Source of the DNA: Agromyces archimandritae
Lineage (GTDB): Bacteria > Actinomycetota > Actinomycetes > Actinomycetales > Microbacteriaceae
DNA length: 64,000 nucleotides
Reading direction: 5' to 3'
Assembly: GCF_018024495.1 (NCBI RefSeq)
Contig: NZ_CP071696.1
Coordinates: forward strand, 930,001 to 994,000
Position numbers and translations under genes: made by a program. Shown one piece after another: positions 53,776 to 63,300 of this stretch (position 1 is its first letter; every line of letters begins with the position of its first letter). The notes below the pieces were generated by a model that was given only the letters and a program-made list of their open reading frames with translations, had not been told where the DNA came from and did not search any database.

Positions 53776-54134
53776 TACAGGTCCTTACCTGACTTCTTGG
53801 CGTAACGGATGCGGACCGTCTTGGAGACGCCGTCCTTCGTCACGGTTTCGGTGCGGAAGCCGACGCGGGTCGGCTTCTTCGTCTCGGGGTCGACGATCGC
53901 GACGTTCGAGACGTGGATCGGGGCCTCGTGCGTCTCGATGCCGCCGGTCTTCGAGCCGCGGTCGGTCTGGCCGACGCGGACGTGCTTCGTGATGAAGTTC
54001 ACGCCCTCGACGACGACGCGGTTCTCACCGGGGAGCACCTCGATGACCTTGCCCTGCTTGCCGCGGTCTCCGCCGCGGGCCTGGCTGCGGCCGGAGATGA
54101 CCTGCACGAGGTCGCCCTTCTTGATGTTCGCCAT
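53775..54134 (-). CDS. rplX: 50S ribosomal protein L24
   Basis: 119 residues with a KOW motif: [40 protein letters not shown] and [20 protein letters not shown]. It is an assembly initiator of the 50S subunit. It lies three bases after rplN. Confidence 0.98.
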   Translation of the reverse strand: MANIKKGDLVQVISGRSQARGGDRGKQGKVIEVLPGENRVVVEGVNFITKHVRVGQTDRGSKTGGIETHEAPIHVSNVAIVDPETKKPTRVGFRTETVTKDGVSKTVRIRYAKKSGKDL

Positions 54135-54137
54135 GAT

Positions 54138-54506
54138 TTAGATGACCTCCGGCGCCAGCGAGACGATCTTCATGAACTTCTTGTCGCGCAGCTCCCGGCC
54201 GACCGGCCCGAAGATGCGGGTGCCACGGGGGTCACCGTCGTTCTTGAGGATCACCGCGGCGTTCTCGTCGAACTTGATGTACGAGCCGTCGGCGCGGCGC
54301 GTCTGCTTCACGGTGCGGACGATGACGGCCTTGACCACATCGCCCTTCTTCACGTTGCCGCCCGGGATCGCGTCCTTGACCGTCGCGACGATGGTGTCGC
54401 CGAGGCCCGCGTAGCGGCGGTTGGAGCCGCCGAGCACACGGATGGTGAGCAGCTCCTTGGCCCCCGTGTTGTCGGCGACCTTGAGCCTGGATTCCTGCTG
54501 AATCAC
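54138..54506 (-). CDS. rplN: 50S ribosomal protein L14
   Basis: 122 residues, standard. [40 protein letters not shown] and [20 protein letters not shown] are conserved. It starts at GTG 54506. First gene of the classical spc group; 34 bases separate it from rpsQ. Confidence 0.98.
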   Translation of the reverse strand: MIQQESRLKVADNTGAKELLTIRVLGGSNRRYAGLGDTIVATVKDAIPGGNVKKGDVVKAVIVRTVKQTRRADGSYIKFDENAAVILKNDGDPRGTRIFGPVGRELRDKKFMKIVSLAPEVI

Positions 54507-54540
54507 TGGTTACTCCTTCTCGAAAGCAAGCCGGGCGGGC

Positions 54541-54843
54541 TTACTTCGCCTTCTCGACGATTTCGACGAGACGCCAGCGCTTCGTGGCGCTCAGCGGACG
54601 GGTCTCGCTGATGACGACCAGGTCGCCGATGCCAGCGGTGTTCTGCTCGTCGTGCGCCTTCACCTTGGAGGAGCGGCGCATGACCTTGCCGTACAGCGGG
54701 TGCTTCACGCGGTCTTCGACCTCGACGACGATGGTCTTGTCCATCTTGTCGCTCGTGACGTAGCCGCGGCGCGTCTTGCGGTAGGGGCGGGGCGAGGCCG
54801 TCTCGTCGGCGACCTCGGCCGGAGCCTTCTTGGTCTCAGCCAT
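54541..54843 (-). CDS. rpsQ: 30S ribosomal protein S17
   Basis: 100 residues. The S17 domain begins near residue 22 ([20 protein letters not shown]) and includes [20 protein letters not shown] and [21 protein letters not shown] ~20-residue Ala/Glu/Pro N-terminal extension precedes it. Confidence 0.98.
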   Translation of the reverse strand: MAETKKAPAEVADETASPRPYRKTRRGYVTSDKMDKTIVVEVEDRVKHPLYGKVMRRSSKVKAHDEQNTAGIGDLVVISETRPLSATKRWRLVEIVEKAK

Positions 54844-54845
54844 GA

Positions 54846-55172
54846 TCAGGCCTCCTTCGTCTCATCGGCCTCGGCCGGGGCTTCCGCCTCGTCCTTGGCC
54901 TTCTTCTTGGTCTTCTTCTCCGCCTTGACGGGCACCTCGACCGGAGCGGGCGTGGCACGGATGCCGAGCTCGCGCTCACGGATCACCGTGTAGATACGAG
55001 CGATGTCCTTCTTGACGGCGCGGAGGCGCCCGTGGCTCTCGAGCTGACCGGTGGCGGCCTGGAAGCGCAGGTTGAACAGCTCTTCCTTGGCCTTCTTCAG
55101 CTCGTCGACGAGTCGCTCGTCCTCGAAAGTGTCGAGCTCTGCGGAACCGAGCTCCTTGGATCCGACGGCCAT
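54846..55172 (-). CDS. rpmC: 50S ribosomal protein L29 with charged C-terminal tail
   Basis: 108 residues, well above the usual ~65-80. The core is [40 protein letters not shown] and [13 protein letters not shown]. The last ~35 residues are a Lys run followed by an acidic Ala/Glu run ([20 protein letters not shown]). It overlaps rplP by one base (TAATG). Confidence 0.97.
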   Translation of the reverse strand: MAVGSKELGSAELDTFEDERLVDELKKAKEELFNLRFQAATGQLESHGRLRAVKKDIARIYTVIRERELGIRATPAPVEVPVKAEKKTKKKAKDEAEAPAEADETKEA

Positions 55173-55591
55173 TATGCGTCGCCCTCCTCGCGCTTGATGA
55201 TGCGTGCCTTGAGGGGCAGCTTGTGGATGGCTCGGGTCATCGCCTCACGAGCGAGTTCCTCGGAAACACCCGAGACCTCGAAGAGGACGCGACCCGGCTT
55301 GACGTTGGCGACCCACCACTCGGGCGAACCCTTACCGGAACCCATGCGGGTTTCGGCGGGCTTCTTGGTCAGCGGGCGGTCGGGGTAGATGTTGATCCAC
55401 ACCTTGCCGCCGCGCTTGATGTGACGGGTCATCGCGATACGAGCGGACTCGATCTGACGGTTCGTCACATAGGCGGGGGTCAGGGCCTGGATGCCGTACT
55501 CACCGAAGGTGACCTTCGTGCCGCCCGTGGCCTGGCCGGAACGGCCGGGGTGGTGCTGCTTGCGGTACTTGACTCGACGGGGAATCAACAT
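55172..55591 (-). CDS. rplP: 50S ribosomal protein L16
   Basis: 139 residues, normal. [60 protein letters not shown] and [18 protein letters not shown] are signature stretches near the peptidyl-transferase centre. Two bases separate it from rpsC. Confidence 0.98.
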   Translation of the reverse strand: MLIPRRVKYRKQHHPGRSGQATGGTKVTFGEYGIQALTPAYVTNRQIESARIAMTRHIKRGGKVWINIYPDRPLTKKPAETRMGSGKGSPEWWVANVKPGRVLFEVSGVSEELAREAMTRAIHKLPLKARIIKREEGDA

Positions 55592-55593
55592 GG

Positions 55594-56349
55594 TTATGCC
55601 TCAACTCCTGCTGCCGCCGGCTCGCTCGCCTTGGGGGCGCGGTCGCGGCGGGGACGGTCGCGGTCGCCGCGGGACGGCTTCTGGGCCGCCTGCTCGCGCG
55701 CGAGCTCCTTGTTGGTGATGTCGCCCTTGTAGATCCAGACCTTCACGCCGATGCGGCCGAAGGTGGTCTTGGCCTCGTAGAAGCCGTAGTCGATGTTCGC
55801 GCGGAGGGTGTGCAGGGGCACGCGGCCTTCGCGGTAGAACTCGGAGCGGCTCATCTCGGCGCCGCCGAGGCGGCCGGAGACCTGGATGCGGACGCCCTTG
55901 GCGCCGGCGCGCTGCGCGCCCTGCAGGCCCTTGCGCATCGCGCGGCGGAAGGCCACGCGGGCGGAGAGCTGCTCGGCGATGCCCTGCGCGACGAGCTGGG
56001 CGTCGGCCTCGGGGTTCTTGACCTCGAGGATGTTCAGCTGGATCTGCTTGCCGGTGAGCTTCTCGAGGTCGGCGCGGATGCGCTCGGCCTCGGCGCCGCG
56101 GCGGCCGATCACGATGCCCGGGCGGGCCGTGTGGATGTCCACGCGGACGCGGTCGCGGGTGCGCTCGATCTCGATGCGGCTGACGCCGGCGCGGTCGAGC
56201 GACGTCTGCAGCAGACGACGGATCTTGACATCCTCGGCGAGGTAGTCGGCGTAGCGCTGTCCGGGCTTCGTCGAGTCTGAGAACCACCGCGACACGTGGT
56301 CGGTGGTGATGCCGAGACGGAAGCCGTACGGGTTGACCTTCTGACCCAT
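55594..56349 (-). CDS. rpsC: 30S ribosomal protein S3
   Basis: 251 residues. [20 protein letters not shown] opens the protein, the KH domain has [20 protein letters not shown], and [20 protein letters not shown] is the C-terminal domain signature. The last ~35 residues are an Arg/Asp/Pro-rich tail. The ATG overlaps the rplV stop by one base. Confidence 0.98.
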   Translation of the reverse strand: MGQKVNPYGFRLGITTDHVSRWFSDSTKPGQRYADYLAEDVKIRRLLQTSLDRAGVSRIEIERTRDRVRVDIHTARPGIVIGRRGAEAERIRADLEKLTGKQIQLNILEVKNPEADAQLVAQGIAEQLSARVAFRRAMRKGLQGAQRAGAKGVRIQVSGRLGGAEMSRSEFYREGRVPLHTLRANIDYGFYEAKTTFGRIGVKVWIYKGDITNKELAREQAAQKPSRGDRDRPRRDRAPKASEPAAAGVEA

Positions 56350-56714
56350 TACTTCGTACCCTCCTCGGGCGTCGCGAGCACAACGGTGATGTGGCTCGTT
56401 CGCTTGTTGATGCGGAAGGCACGGCCCTGCGCACGCGGACGGAAACGCTTGAGGGTGGTGCCCTCATCGACGAATGCGCGCGTGATGTACAGGTCCTGCT
56501 CGTCCAGGTAGGTGTTCGAGGCATCGGCCTTGACGCGAGCGTTCGCGATGGCCGAGGCGACGAGCTTGTAGACCGGCTCGCTCGCACCCTGCGGCGCGAA
56601 CTTCAGGATGGCCAGGGCCTCCTGTGCCTGCTTGCCGCGGATCAGGTCGACGACGCGGCGAGCCTTCATGGGGGTGACGCGGATGTGTCGCACGCGGGCG
56701 ATCGACTCCACCAT
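56349..56714 (-). CDS. rplV: 50S ribosomal protein L22
   Basis: 121 residues, normal. [40 protein letters not shown] and the loop to the exit tunnel, [20 protein letters not shown], are conserved. It begins 26 bases after rpsS, with GGAGG upstream. Confidence 0.98.
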   Translation of the reverse strand: MVESIARVRHIRVTPMKARRVVDLIRGKQAQEALAILKFAPQGASEPVYKLVASAIANARVKADASNTYLDEQDLYITRAFVDEGTTLKRFRPRAQGRAFRINKRTSHITVVLATPEEGTK

Positions 56715-56740
56715 TTCTCTCCTCCTTCACACCACCGCGG

Positions 56741-57022
56741 TCAGCGGCGGCGGCCCTTCTTGTCGTCCTTCACGTGTCCACGGAAGGTGCGGGTGGGCGC
56801 GAACTCTCCGAGCTTGTGGCCCACCATGGATTCGGTGACGAACACCGGGATGTGCTTGCGGCCGTCGTGCACGGCGATCGTGTGGCCGAGCATGGCCGGG
56901 ACGATCATCGAGCGGCGCGACCACGTCTTGATGACGTTCTTCGTGCCCGCTTCGTTCTGGCCGGAGACCTTGCGAAGCAGGTGCTCGTCGACGAAGGGGC
57001 CCTTCTTGAGACTGCGAGGCAT
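56741..57022 (-). CDS. rpsS: 30S ribosomal protein S19
   Basis: 93 residues, normal. [40 protein letters not shown] and [20 protein letters not shown] are conserved. It lies 12 bases after rplB. Confidence 0.98.
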   Translation of the reverse strand: MPRSLKKGPFVDEHLLRKVSGQNEAGTKNVIKTWSRRSMIVPAMLGHTIAVHDGRKHIPVFVTESMVGHKLGEFAPTRTFRGHVKDDKKGRRR

Positions 57023-57034
57023 CTTCTCTTACTC

Positions 57035-57874
<840 letters not shown>

Positions 57875-57892
57875 TTCTTATTCCTCTTGCTC

Positions 57893-58195
57893 TCAGCCGA
57901 CAGCCGTGAAGATGTCGATCGAGCCGGACTTGAGGGTGACGATGGCGCGCTTGGTGTCCTTGCGCTTGCCGATGCCGAAGCGGGTGCGGCGCGTCTTGCC
58001 CTGACGGTTCAGCGTGTTGATCGAAGCGACCTGGACCTTGAAGATCTTCTCGATGGCGAGCTTGATCTCGGTCTTGTTCGCACGCGGGTCGACCAGGAAG
58101 GTGTACTTGCCCTCGTCGATCAGGTTGTAGCTCTTCTCCGAGACCACCGGCGCGATGATGATGTCGCGGGGGTCCTTGTTGTGCGCGGCGCTCAT
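57893..58195 (-). CDS. rplW: 50S ribosomal protein L23
   Basis: 100 residues, normal. [40 protein letters not shown] and [20 protein letters not shown] are conserved; L23 forms the docking site at the exit tunnel. ATG 58195 overlaps the rplD stop (ATGA). Confidence 0.98.
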   Translation of the reverse strand: MSAAHNKDPRDIIIAPVVSEKSYNLIDEGKYTFLVDPRANKTEIKLAIEKIFKVQVASINTLNRQGKTRRTRFGIGKRKDTKRAIVTLKSGSIDIFTAVG

Positions 58196-58854
58196 GCGGA
58201 GACCTCTTCCTTCTTGGCGGTCTTCGCGGCGATGAAGCCTTCGAGGGCCGCCTGGCTGAAGACGATGTCGTCGGCGACGAGCACGTCGTAGGCGTTCAGC
58301 TGGTCGACCGACAGCACGTGCACGGTCGGGATGTTGCGGACCGCGCGCTCGGCGAGCTCCTCGTCGCGGCCGAGGACCACGAGGAAGTGCTTGGCCGGGG
58401 CGATGCCCTCGAGCAGCGCGACGGCGTCCTTCGTCTTCGGAGCCTCGCCGGCGAAGAACGCGCTGACCGCGTGGATGCGGCCGCCGCGTGCGCGGTCGGA
58501 GAGCGAGCCGAGGAGGGCCTGGGCGATCATCTTCTTGGGGGTGCGCTGCGAGTAGTCGCGCGGCGTCGGTCCGTGGACGATGCCGCCGCCGGTCATCTGC
58601 GGCGCGCGGATCGAGCCCTGACGGGCACGGCCCGTGCCCTTCTGCTTGAAGGGCTTGCGGCCGGCGCCGGAGACCTCGCCGCGGTTCTTGGTCTTGTGCG
58701 TGCCCTGGCGCGCTGCGGCGAGCTGGGCGACGACGACCTGGTGGATGAGCGGGACGTTGGTCTGCACGTCGAAGAGCTCGGCGGGCAGCTCGACGGAACC
58801 GGTCTTCTTGCCGGCGGCGTCGAGGACGTCGATGGTGTTGGTCGCGGTAGCCAT
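58192..58854 (-). CDS. rplD: 50S ribosomal protein L4
   Basis: 220 residues, normal for actinobacteria. [40 protein letters not shown] and [20 protein letters not shown] form the tunnel-lining loop. In E. coli L4 represses this operon through the S10 leader; whether it does so here is unknown. It lies three bases after rplC. Confidence 0.98.
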   Translation of the reverse strand: MATATNTIDVLDAAGKKTGSVELPAELFDVQTNVPLIHQVVVAQLAAARQGTHKTKNRGEVSGAGRKPFKQKGTGRARQGSIRAPQMTGGGIVHGPTPRDYSQRTPKKMIAQALLGSLSDRARGGRIHAVSAFFAGEAPKTKDAVALLEGIAPAKHFLVVLGRDEELAERAVRNIPTVHVLSVDQLNAYDVLVADDIVFSQAALEGFIAAKTAKKEEVSA

Positions 58855-58857
58855 GGA

Positions 58858-59514
58858 CTACGCCCCCTTCACAGCGTTGCGGACGAAAACGAGACGGCCG
58901 CGCGCACCGGGGACGGCGCCCTTGACGAGCAGCAGACCCTTCTCGGCGTCGACGGCGTGCACGCGGAGGTTCAGCACGGTCACGCGCTCGCCGCCCATAC
59001 GGCCGGCCATGCGCATGCCCTTGAACACGCGGCTCGGGGTCGACGAGGCGCCGATCGAGCCGGGCTTGCGGTGGTTGCGGTGCGAACCGTGCGAGGCGGA
59101 GACGCCCTTGAAGTTGTGGCGCTTCATGACACCGGCGAAGCCCTTGCCCTTGCTCGTGCCGACGACGTCGACGAGCTGGCCGGCCTCGAAGGCGCCTTCG
59201 ACTGTGAGCTCCTGGCCGGCCGCGTACTCGCCGGCGTCGGCGGTGCGGACCTCGGCGAGGTGGCGGCGCGGCGTGACGCCGGCCTTCTCGAAGTGGCCGG
59301 TGAGCGGCTTGGTGACCTTGCGCGGGTCGATGGCACCGGCGGCGATCTGCACGGCGGAGTAGCCGTCGGCCTCGGGGGTGCGGACCTGGGTGACCACGTT
59401 GGGGGCGATCTCGATGACGGTGACCGGGATGAGCTTGTTGTTCTCGTCCCACACCTGGGTCATGCCGAGCTTGGTGCCGAGCAGACCCTTCACGTTCTTG
59501 GTAGCGGTGGACAT
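58858..59514 (-). CDS. rplC: 50S ribosomal protein L3
   Basis: 218 residues, normal. [40 protein letters not shown] and [20 protein letters not shown] are the L3 signatures. ATG 59514 lies eight bases after rpsJ and begins the conserved domain; the longer frame upstream is only a reading through rpsJ. Confidence 0.98.
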   Translation of the reverse strand: MSTATKNVKGLLGTKLGMTQVWDENNKLIPVTVIEIAPNVVTQVRTPEADGYSAVQIAAGAIDPRKVTKPLTGHFEKAGVTPRRHLAEVRTADAGEYAAGQELTVEGAFEAGQLVDVVGTSKGKGFAGVMKRHNFKGVSASHGSHRNHRKPGSIGASSTPSRVFKGMRMAGRMGGERVTVLNLRVHAVDAEKGLLLVKGAVPGARGRLVFVRNAVKGA

Positions 59515-59522
59515 CAGATACC

Positions 59523-59831
59523 TCAGAGCTTGATCTCGATGTTGACGTCGGCGGGGAGGTCGAGGCGCATGAGCGAGTCGACGGCCTTCGGCGTCGGGTC
59601 GACGATGTCGATGAGGCGCTTGTGGGTGCGCTTCTCGAAGTGCTCGCGGCTGTCCTTGTACTTGTGGGGCGAGCGGATGACGCACACCACGTTCTTCTCG
59701 GTCGGAAGCGGCACCGGGCCGACGACCTGGGCGCCCGCGCGGGTCACCGTGTCGACGATCTTCCGGGCCGAGCTGTCGATGACCTCATGGTCGTACGACT
59801 TCAGTCGAATGCGGATCTTCTGTCCCGCCAT
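59523..59831 (-). CDS. rpsJ: 30S ribosomal protein S10 (NusE)
   Basis: 102 residues, normal. [40 protein letters not shown] and [20 protein letters not shown] are conserved. S10 also acts with NusB in antitermination. It is the first gene of the S10-spc superoperon. In many actinobacteria fusA and tuf lie just upstream; here the neighbour is a surface-protein gene. Confidence 0.98.
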   Translation of the reverse strand: MAGQKIRIRLKSYDHEVIDSSARKIVDTVTRAGAQVVGPVPLPTEKNVVCVIRSPHKYKDSREHFEKRTHKRLIDIVDPTPKAVDSLMRLDLPADVNIEIKL

Positions 59832-60344
59832 CTCGGACTCTCTCTTTCGGTCAAGGCGTCTTACCCCTTCCGAGGGCATTGGACGCCGCGTAGTACTTGA
59901 TGCACCACTGTTCTTCTGTCAAAGCTCGTCGATCGAACCTGTCCGCACCACCGCGGGCATCCGCCCATGGTGTCGACACGCTCGACCCCGAGCTCCCCGA
60001 CCCCCGCGCTCGGGCGTGTCGCCCTCGCGGCGGACATGGATCACCCATATCCGTTTCGGTGTCGGTTGTCGTTCTGCTTCCCGCGGCCTAGCCTGACCCC
60101 GCATCCCCGGAGCGTTTCACGCTCGGATCCGAGTGGCTATGCACTGCCTGGAAGTGATTCGAACGAGCGCGCACGAAGGCACGCGTTCGAAATGTTGAAC
60201 TCATCGAGTTTGCCACATTCCGGGGGTGCTTGCAAGCCGGGCGTGTCGCGATCACAGGGCCTTCGCAGACTGGCCCGCAGTGGATGCCGCGGGGCGCCCG
60301 TCCGGCATCCGCACCCGCCTCTCGCGCCCGGTCTCCGGGCCCCG
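59832..60344 (-). other. 513-base non-coding region upstream of rpsJ
   Basis: No convincing gene lies here on either strand. It holds a candidate S10-operon promoter at 60207-60235 with an implied leader of ~370 bases, a perfect TTGACA at 59917-59922 (minus) without a good -10, a small AACTC-ATC-GAGTT hairpin near 60198-60210, and GGATGCCG/CGGCATCC arms (60282-60289 and 60303-60310) that could form a terminator-like hairpin after the surface-protein gene. A long leader would leave room for ribosomal-protein autoregulation, which cannot be confirmed by eye. Confidence 0.55.
60207..60235 (-). promoter_or_regulatory. Candidate S10-operon promoter TTGCAA-N17-CAAACT
   Basis: On the minus strand TTGCAA (60235-60230) and CAAACT (60212-60207) are 17 bases apart. 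The -10 keeps A2 and T6 of TAnnnT but lacks the first T. It lies between the surface-protein stop and rpsJ. Confidence 0.35.
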
Positions 60345-63300
60345 TCAGGCGCGGCGGCGCCGGGCGCGAGAGGCCATGGCGGCGCCGGCCAGGAGGGTCA
60401 GCGCGACGATCCCGAGAAGGATGTCGGCCGGGAACCCGGTCGGCGGGATCGGCCCGGGCGTGGGCCCCGGCGTGGGGCCGGGCGTCGGACCGGGAGTGGG
60501 CGTCGGCGTGGGCTGCGGCGGGCGTGCCTGGCAGACGGGGTTGTCGGGCGGGTAGACGGTTTCGGCCGCGACCGACGGGTTCACCCGCACCTCGAGCACC
60601 GCTGAATCCGCGATCTCCGCGAAGGGTGCCGATGCGTCCTTCACCCAGCTCCCGTCGGGGAGGAGGCGCCACCCGGGCCAGGCCGTCGGGCGCCCGTCGG
60701 CGTCGAGCTCCATGCCCGGCCAGAGGGTCTGCCCGTCGATCGGTTCGCCGTCGACGTATCCGTCCGGGAGCGCGACGTACTGGACGAACGACGCCCCGTC
60801 GGCGAGGATCGCGTCGCGGTCGGCCGGGTCGATGCCCGGGTCCCGCCCCTCGTACGCCTGCTCGGACCACCAGATCAGCGCGACCACGGGCGTCGGGGAG
60901 CTCGGCACGCCGTGCAGGGCGGTCGTGTAGTCGAGCCATGCGGCATCGTCCGTGCACCGCGGCTGCGCCGACAGGGTGACCGAGCGGACCGGGATCGGAT
61001 CGCCCTCGCAGTCGTCGGGCGTCTCCTGCTCCCCGCTCGTCACGCAGACCGAGTTGGTCAGCGGAGGGATCGGCTCGCCGGGATCGGGCTGGGCGATGTC
61101 GCCGACGAGCACCTCGTAGCTGATCTCCTCGTCGTACCCGGGCGGCAGTTCGCCGGCGTGGACGCCGACGATCCGCGTCGACGTCGAGCCGCTCGTGTCC
61201 CAGCCGGCAGGGGCGCTGATGGAGCCGGGCACCAGGGTCGCGCCGGCGGGCAGCTCGTCCGTGAAGGATCCGGACGGAACGGCGATCGTGCCGGGGTTCC
61301 GGATGGCGACCCGGTAGGTGACCACATCGCCCGGTTCGACCGATCCGCCTTCGACGTCGTCGTGCGTCTTCGAGACGGTCAGCGCGTATGCCGTGTTGAG
61401 GATTCCGCAGCCGACGCGTTCGCCGGCATCGAGGGTGACGGTGCCGTCGGCGTATCCGCCGGCGGGCTCGCACTCCCAGTCGCCCGCCGTGTATCCGCCC
61501 GGACCGTCCTCGGAGAGGGCGTAGGCGCCGGCGATCACGAGGACGCCCTGCACGCCGTCCTCACCGTTGCCCGAGACGGGCCCCTGGCCCGGGATGCCGC
61601 TGCCCGGATCGGCGGTCAGGGTCCAGTCCGCGGGCATCGCGTCGCGATCCGTGCCGCCGTCGTCGACGGTCTTGTCGAGGCTCAGGCGGGCGACCTCGAT
61701 GTCGGTGCAGGCTTCGTCCTCGATGACCCCTACGCCGTCCTGGCCGAGGCTCGCCGTGTTCAGGAAGCCGCCGGCCTCGCCCTCTTCGCAGATCCCGTCG
61801 GCGGGGTCGAAGCCGGCGGACCCGTCGTCGATCTCGACCTCGAGGACGATCGTGTACGTGTGCGTCTCTTCGGCACCGATCGGCCGATCGGTGACGAGCG
61901 TCGTCCGGTCATCGCCGTTCCAGTCGAGTTCATATGCGGGGTCGCTCGTCGCGGTCCCGCTCACGAGCTCGACTCCGTCGGGAAGCTCGGGGACGTCCGA
62001 CAGGTCGTACGTCTGCTCGATGCCGCTGCCGTTCGTCACCTCGATCTCGTACGTCACCGTCCAATGGGCGGCATCGTCCGGCACGGCATCCTTCACCACC
62101 GACTTCATCGCCGTCGGGAACGGTTCGGCCGTGTTCGTGATGCCGCAGGCCACGTTCGTGCCGGGCTCGATCGTCACGGTCGCCTCGGTCACCGTCGCAT
62201 CGCCGCAGCCCCACGTGCCTGCCGTGTACCCCTGGAGATCGCTCTCCTCGCTCAGCTCGTAGTCGCCGGCGATCACGAGGACGTCCTGCACCCCGTCCAG
62301 GCCGTTGCCCGAAACCGCGTCCTGGCCCGGGATGCCCTGGCCCGGGTCGGCGGTGAGGGTCCAGTCCTCGGGTTCTCCCGTACGCCCGGTGTCGCCGTTC
62401 TCCACCGTCTTGGCGAGGCTGAGTCGCGCCACGGGGAGATCCTCGCAAGCGTCGGCCTCGAACGGCAGATCCGCGTGGGTCATGACAGCGGTATTGAGCA
62501 GCCCGCCCCGGGCGTCCGGCTCGCATGCCGCGTCGGCCGGGTCGAAGCCGTCCCCGAGTACGACGTCGGCGGAGATCGTATAGGTGTGGATCGTCGGCCC
62601 CTCGCCTGTGGCGGGAGGAATCGTCACATCGGTGACGAGCGTCGTCTCGCTCGTCCCGTTCCAGGCGGATGTGTCGAACCCGGCGTCGTTCGATGCCGTG
62701 GCCACGACCGTCGACCCGTCGGGCAGGTCGAGGGCGTCGTCGAGGCTGTAGATCTGGTGGAGGGTGCTCGGGTTGCTCACCGTGAGCTCGTACTCGACGT
62801 TCCATCGCCCGGCGTCCACGGGGGTGACCGAGACGGCGCGCTTCTCGACGAACGGGCGGGTCCGGTTCGTCATCACGCATTCGACACGGTCGCCGGGCTC
62901 GATCGTGATCGCCGTCGGAGAGACGGTGACCGGTGCACCGATGACCGGAAGCCGTTGACAGGTGAACCTCTGCGGGACCCAAGCGGAATTCGGATCCTCC
63001 ACGATCGAGTACGTCTGCCCGGGCACGAGCGTGGGAAGCTCGCCCTGTCCGACTCCGTCGTCCGTCGCCACCCGGACGATGCGCTCCTCACTGGGCGGGA
63101 CCGTATCGACGATGAAGAAGAATTCGTCATCGGCGCCGAGAGCTTGCTTCTCGATCGTCCCCGTTCCCGGATCGGCCGTGTCGAGCGCCGTGCAGGCGAG
63201 CGTCTCCCCCGGCCCGACCGAGAAGTCCTCGGCGGACACATCGCTCGGGTCCCCGCCCGTGACGGCCGTGATCTCGCAGGAGATTCCCTCCTCGGTCCAT

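Noticed and set aside
59917..59922. Perfect TTGACA -35 close to rpsJ
   Set aside because: No TAnnnT-like -10 occurs 16-19 bases downstream on the minus strand, so it is not called as a promoter.
60156..60164. GTTCGAATC on the minus strand, the tRNA T-loop motif
   Set aside because: The flanking bases do not form a T-stem (GCTCG against CACTT-like), and no acceptor or anticodon stem can be built around it.
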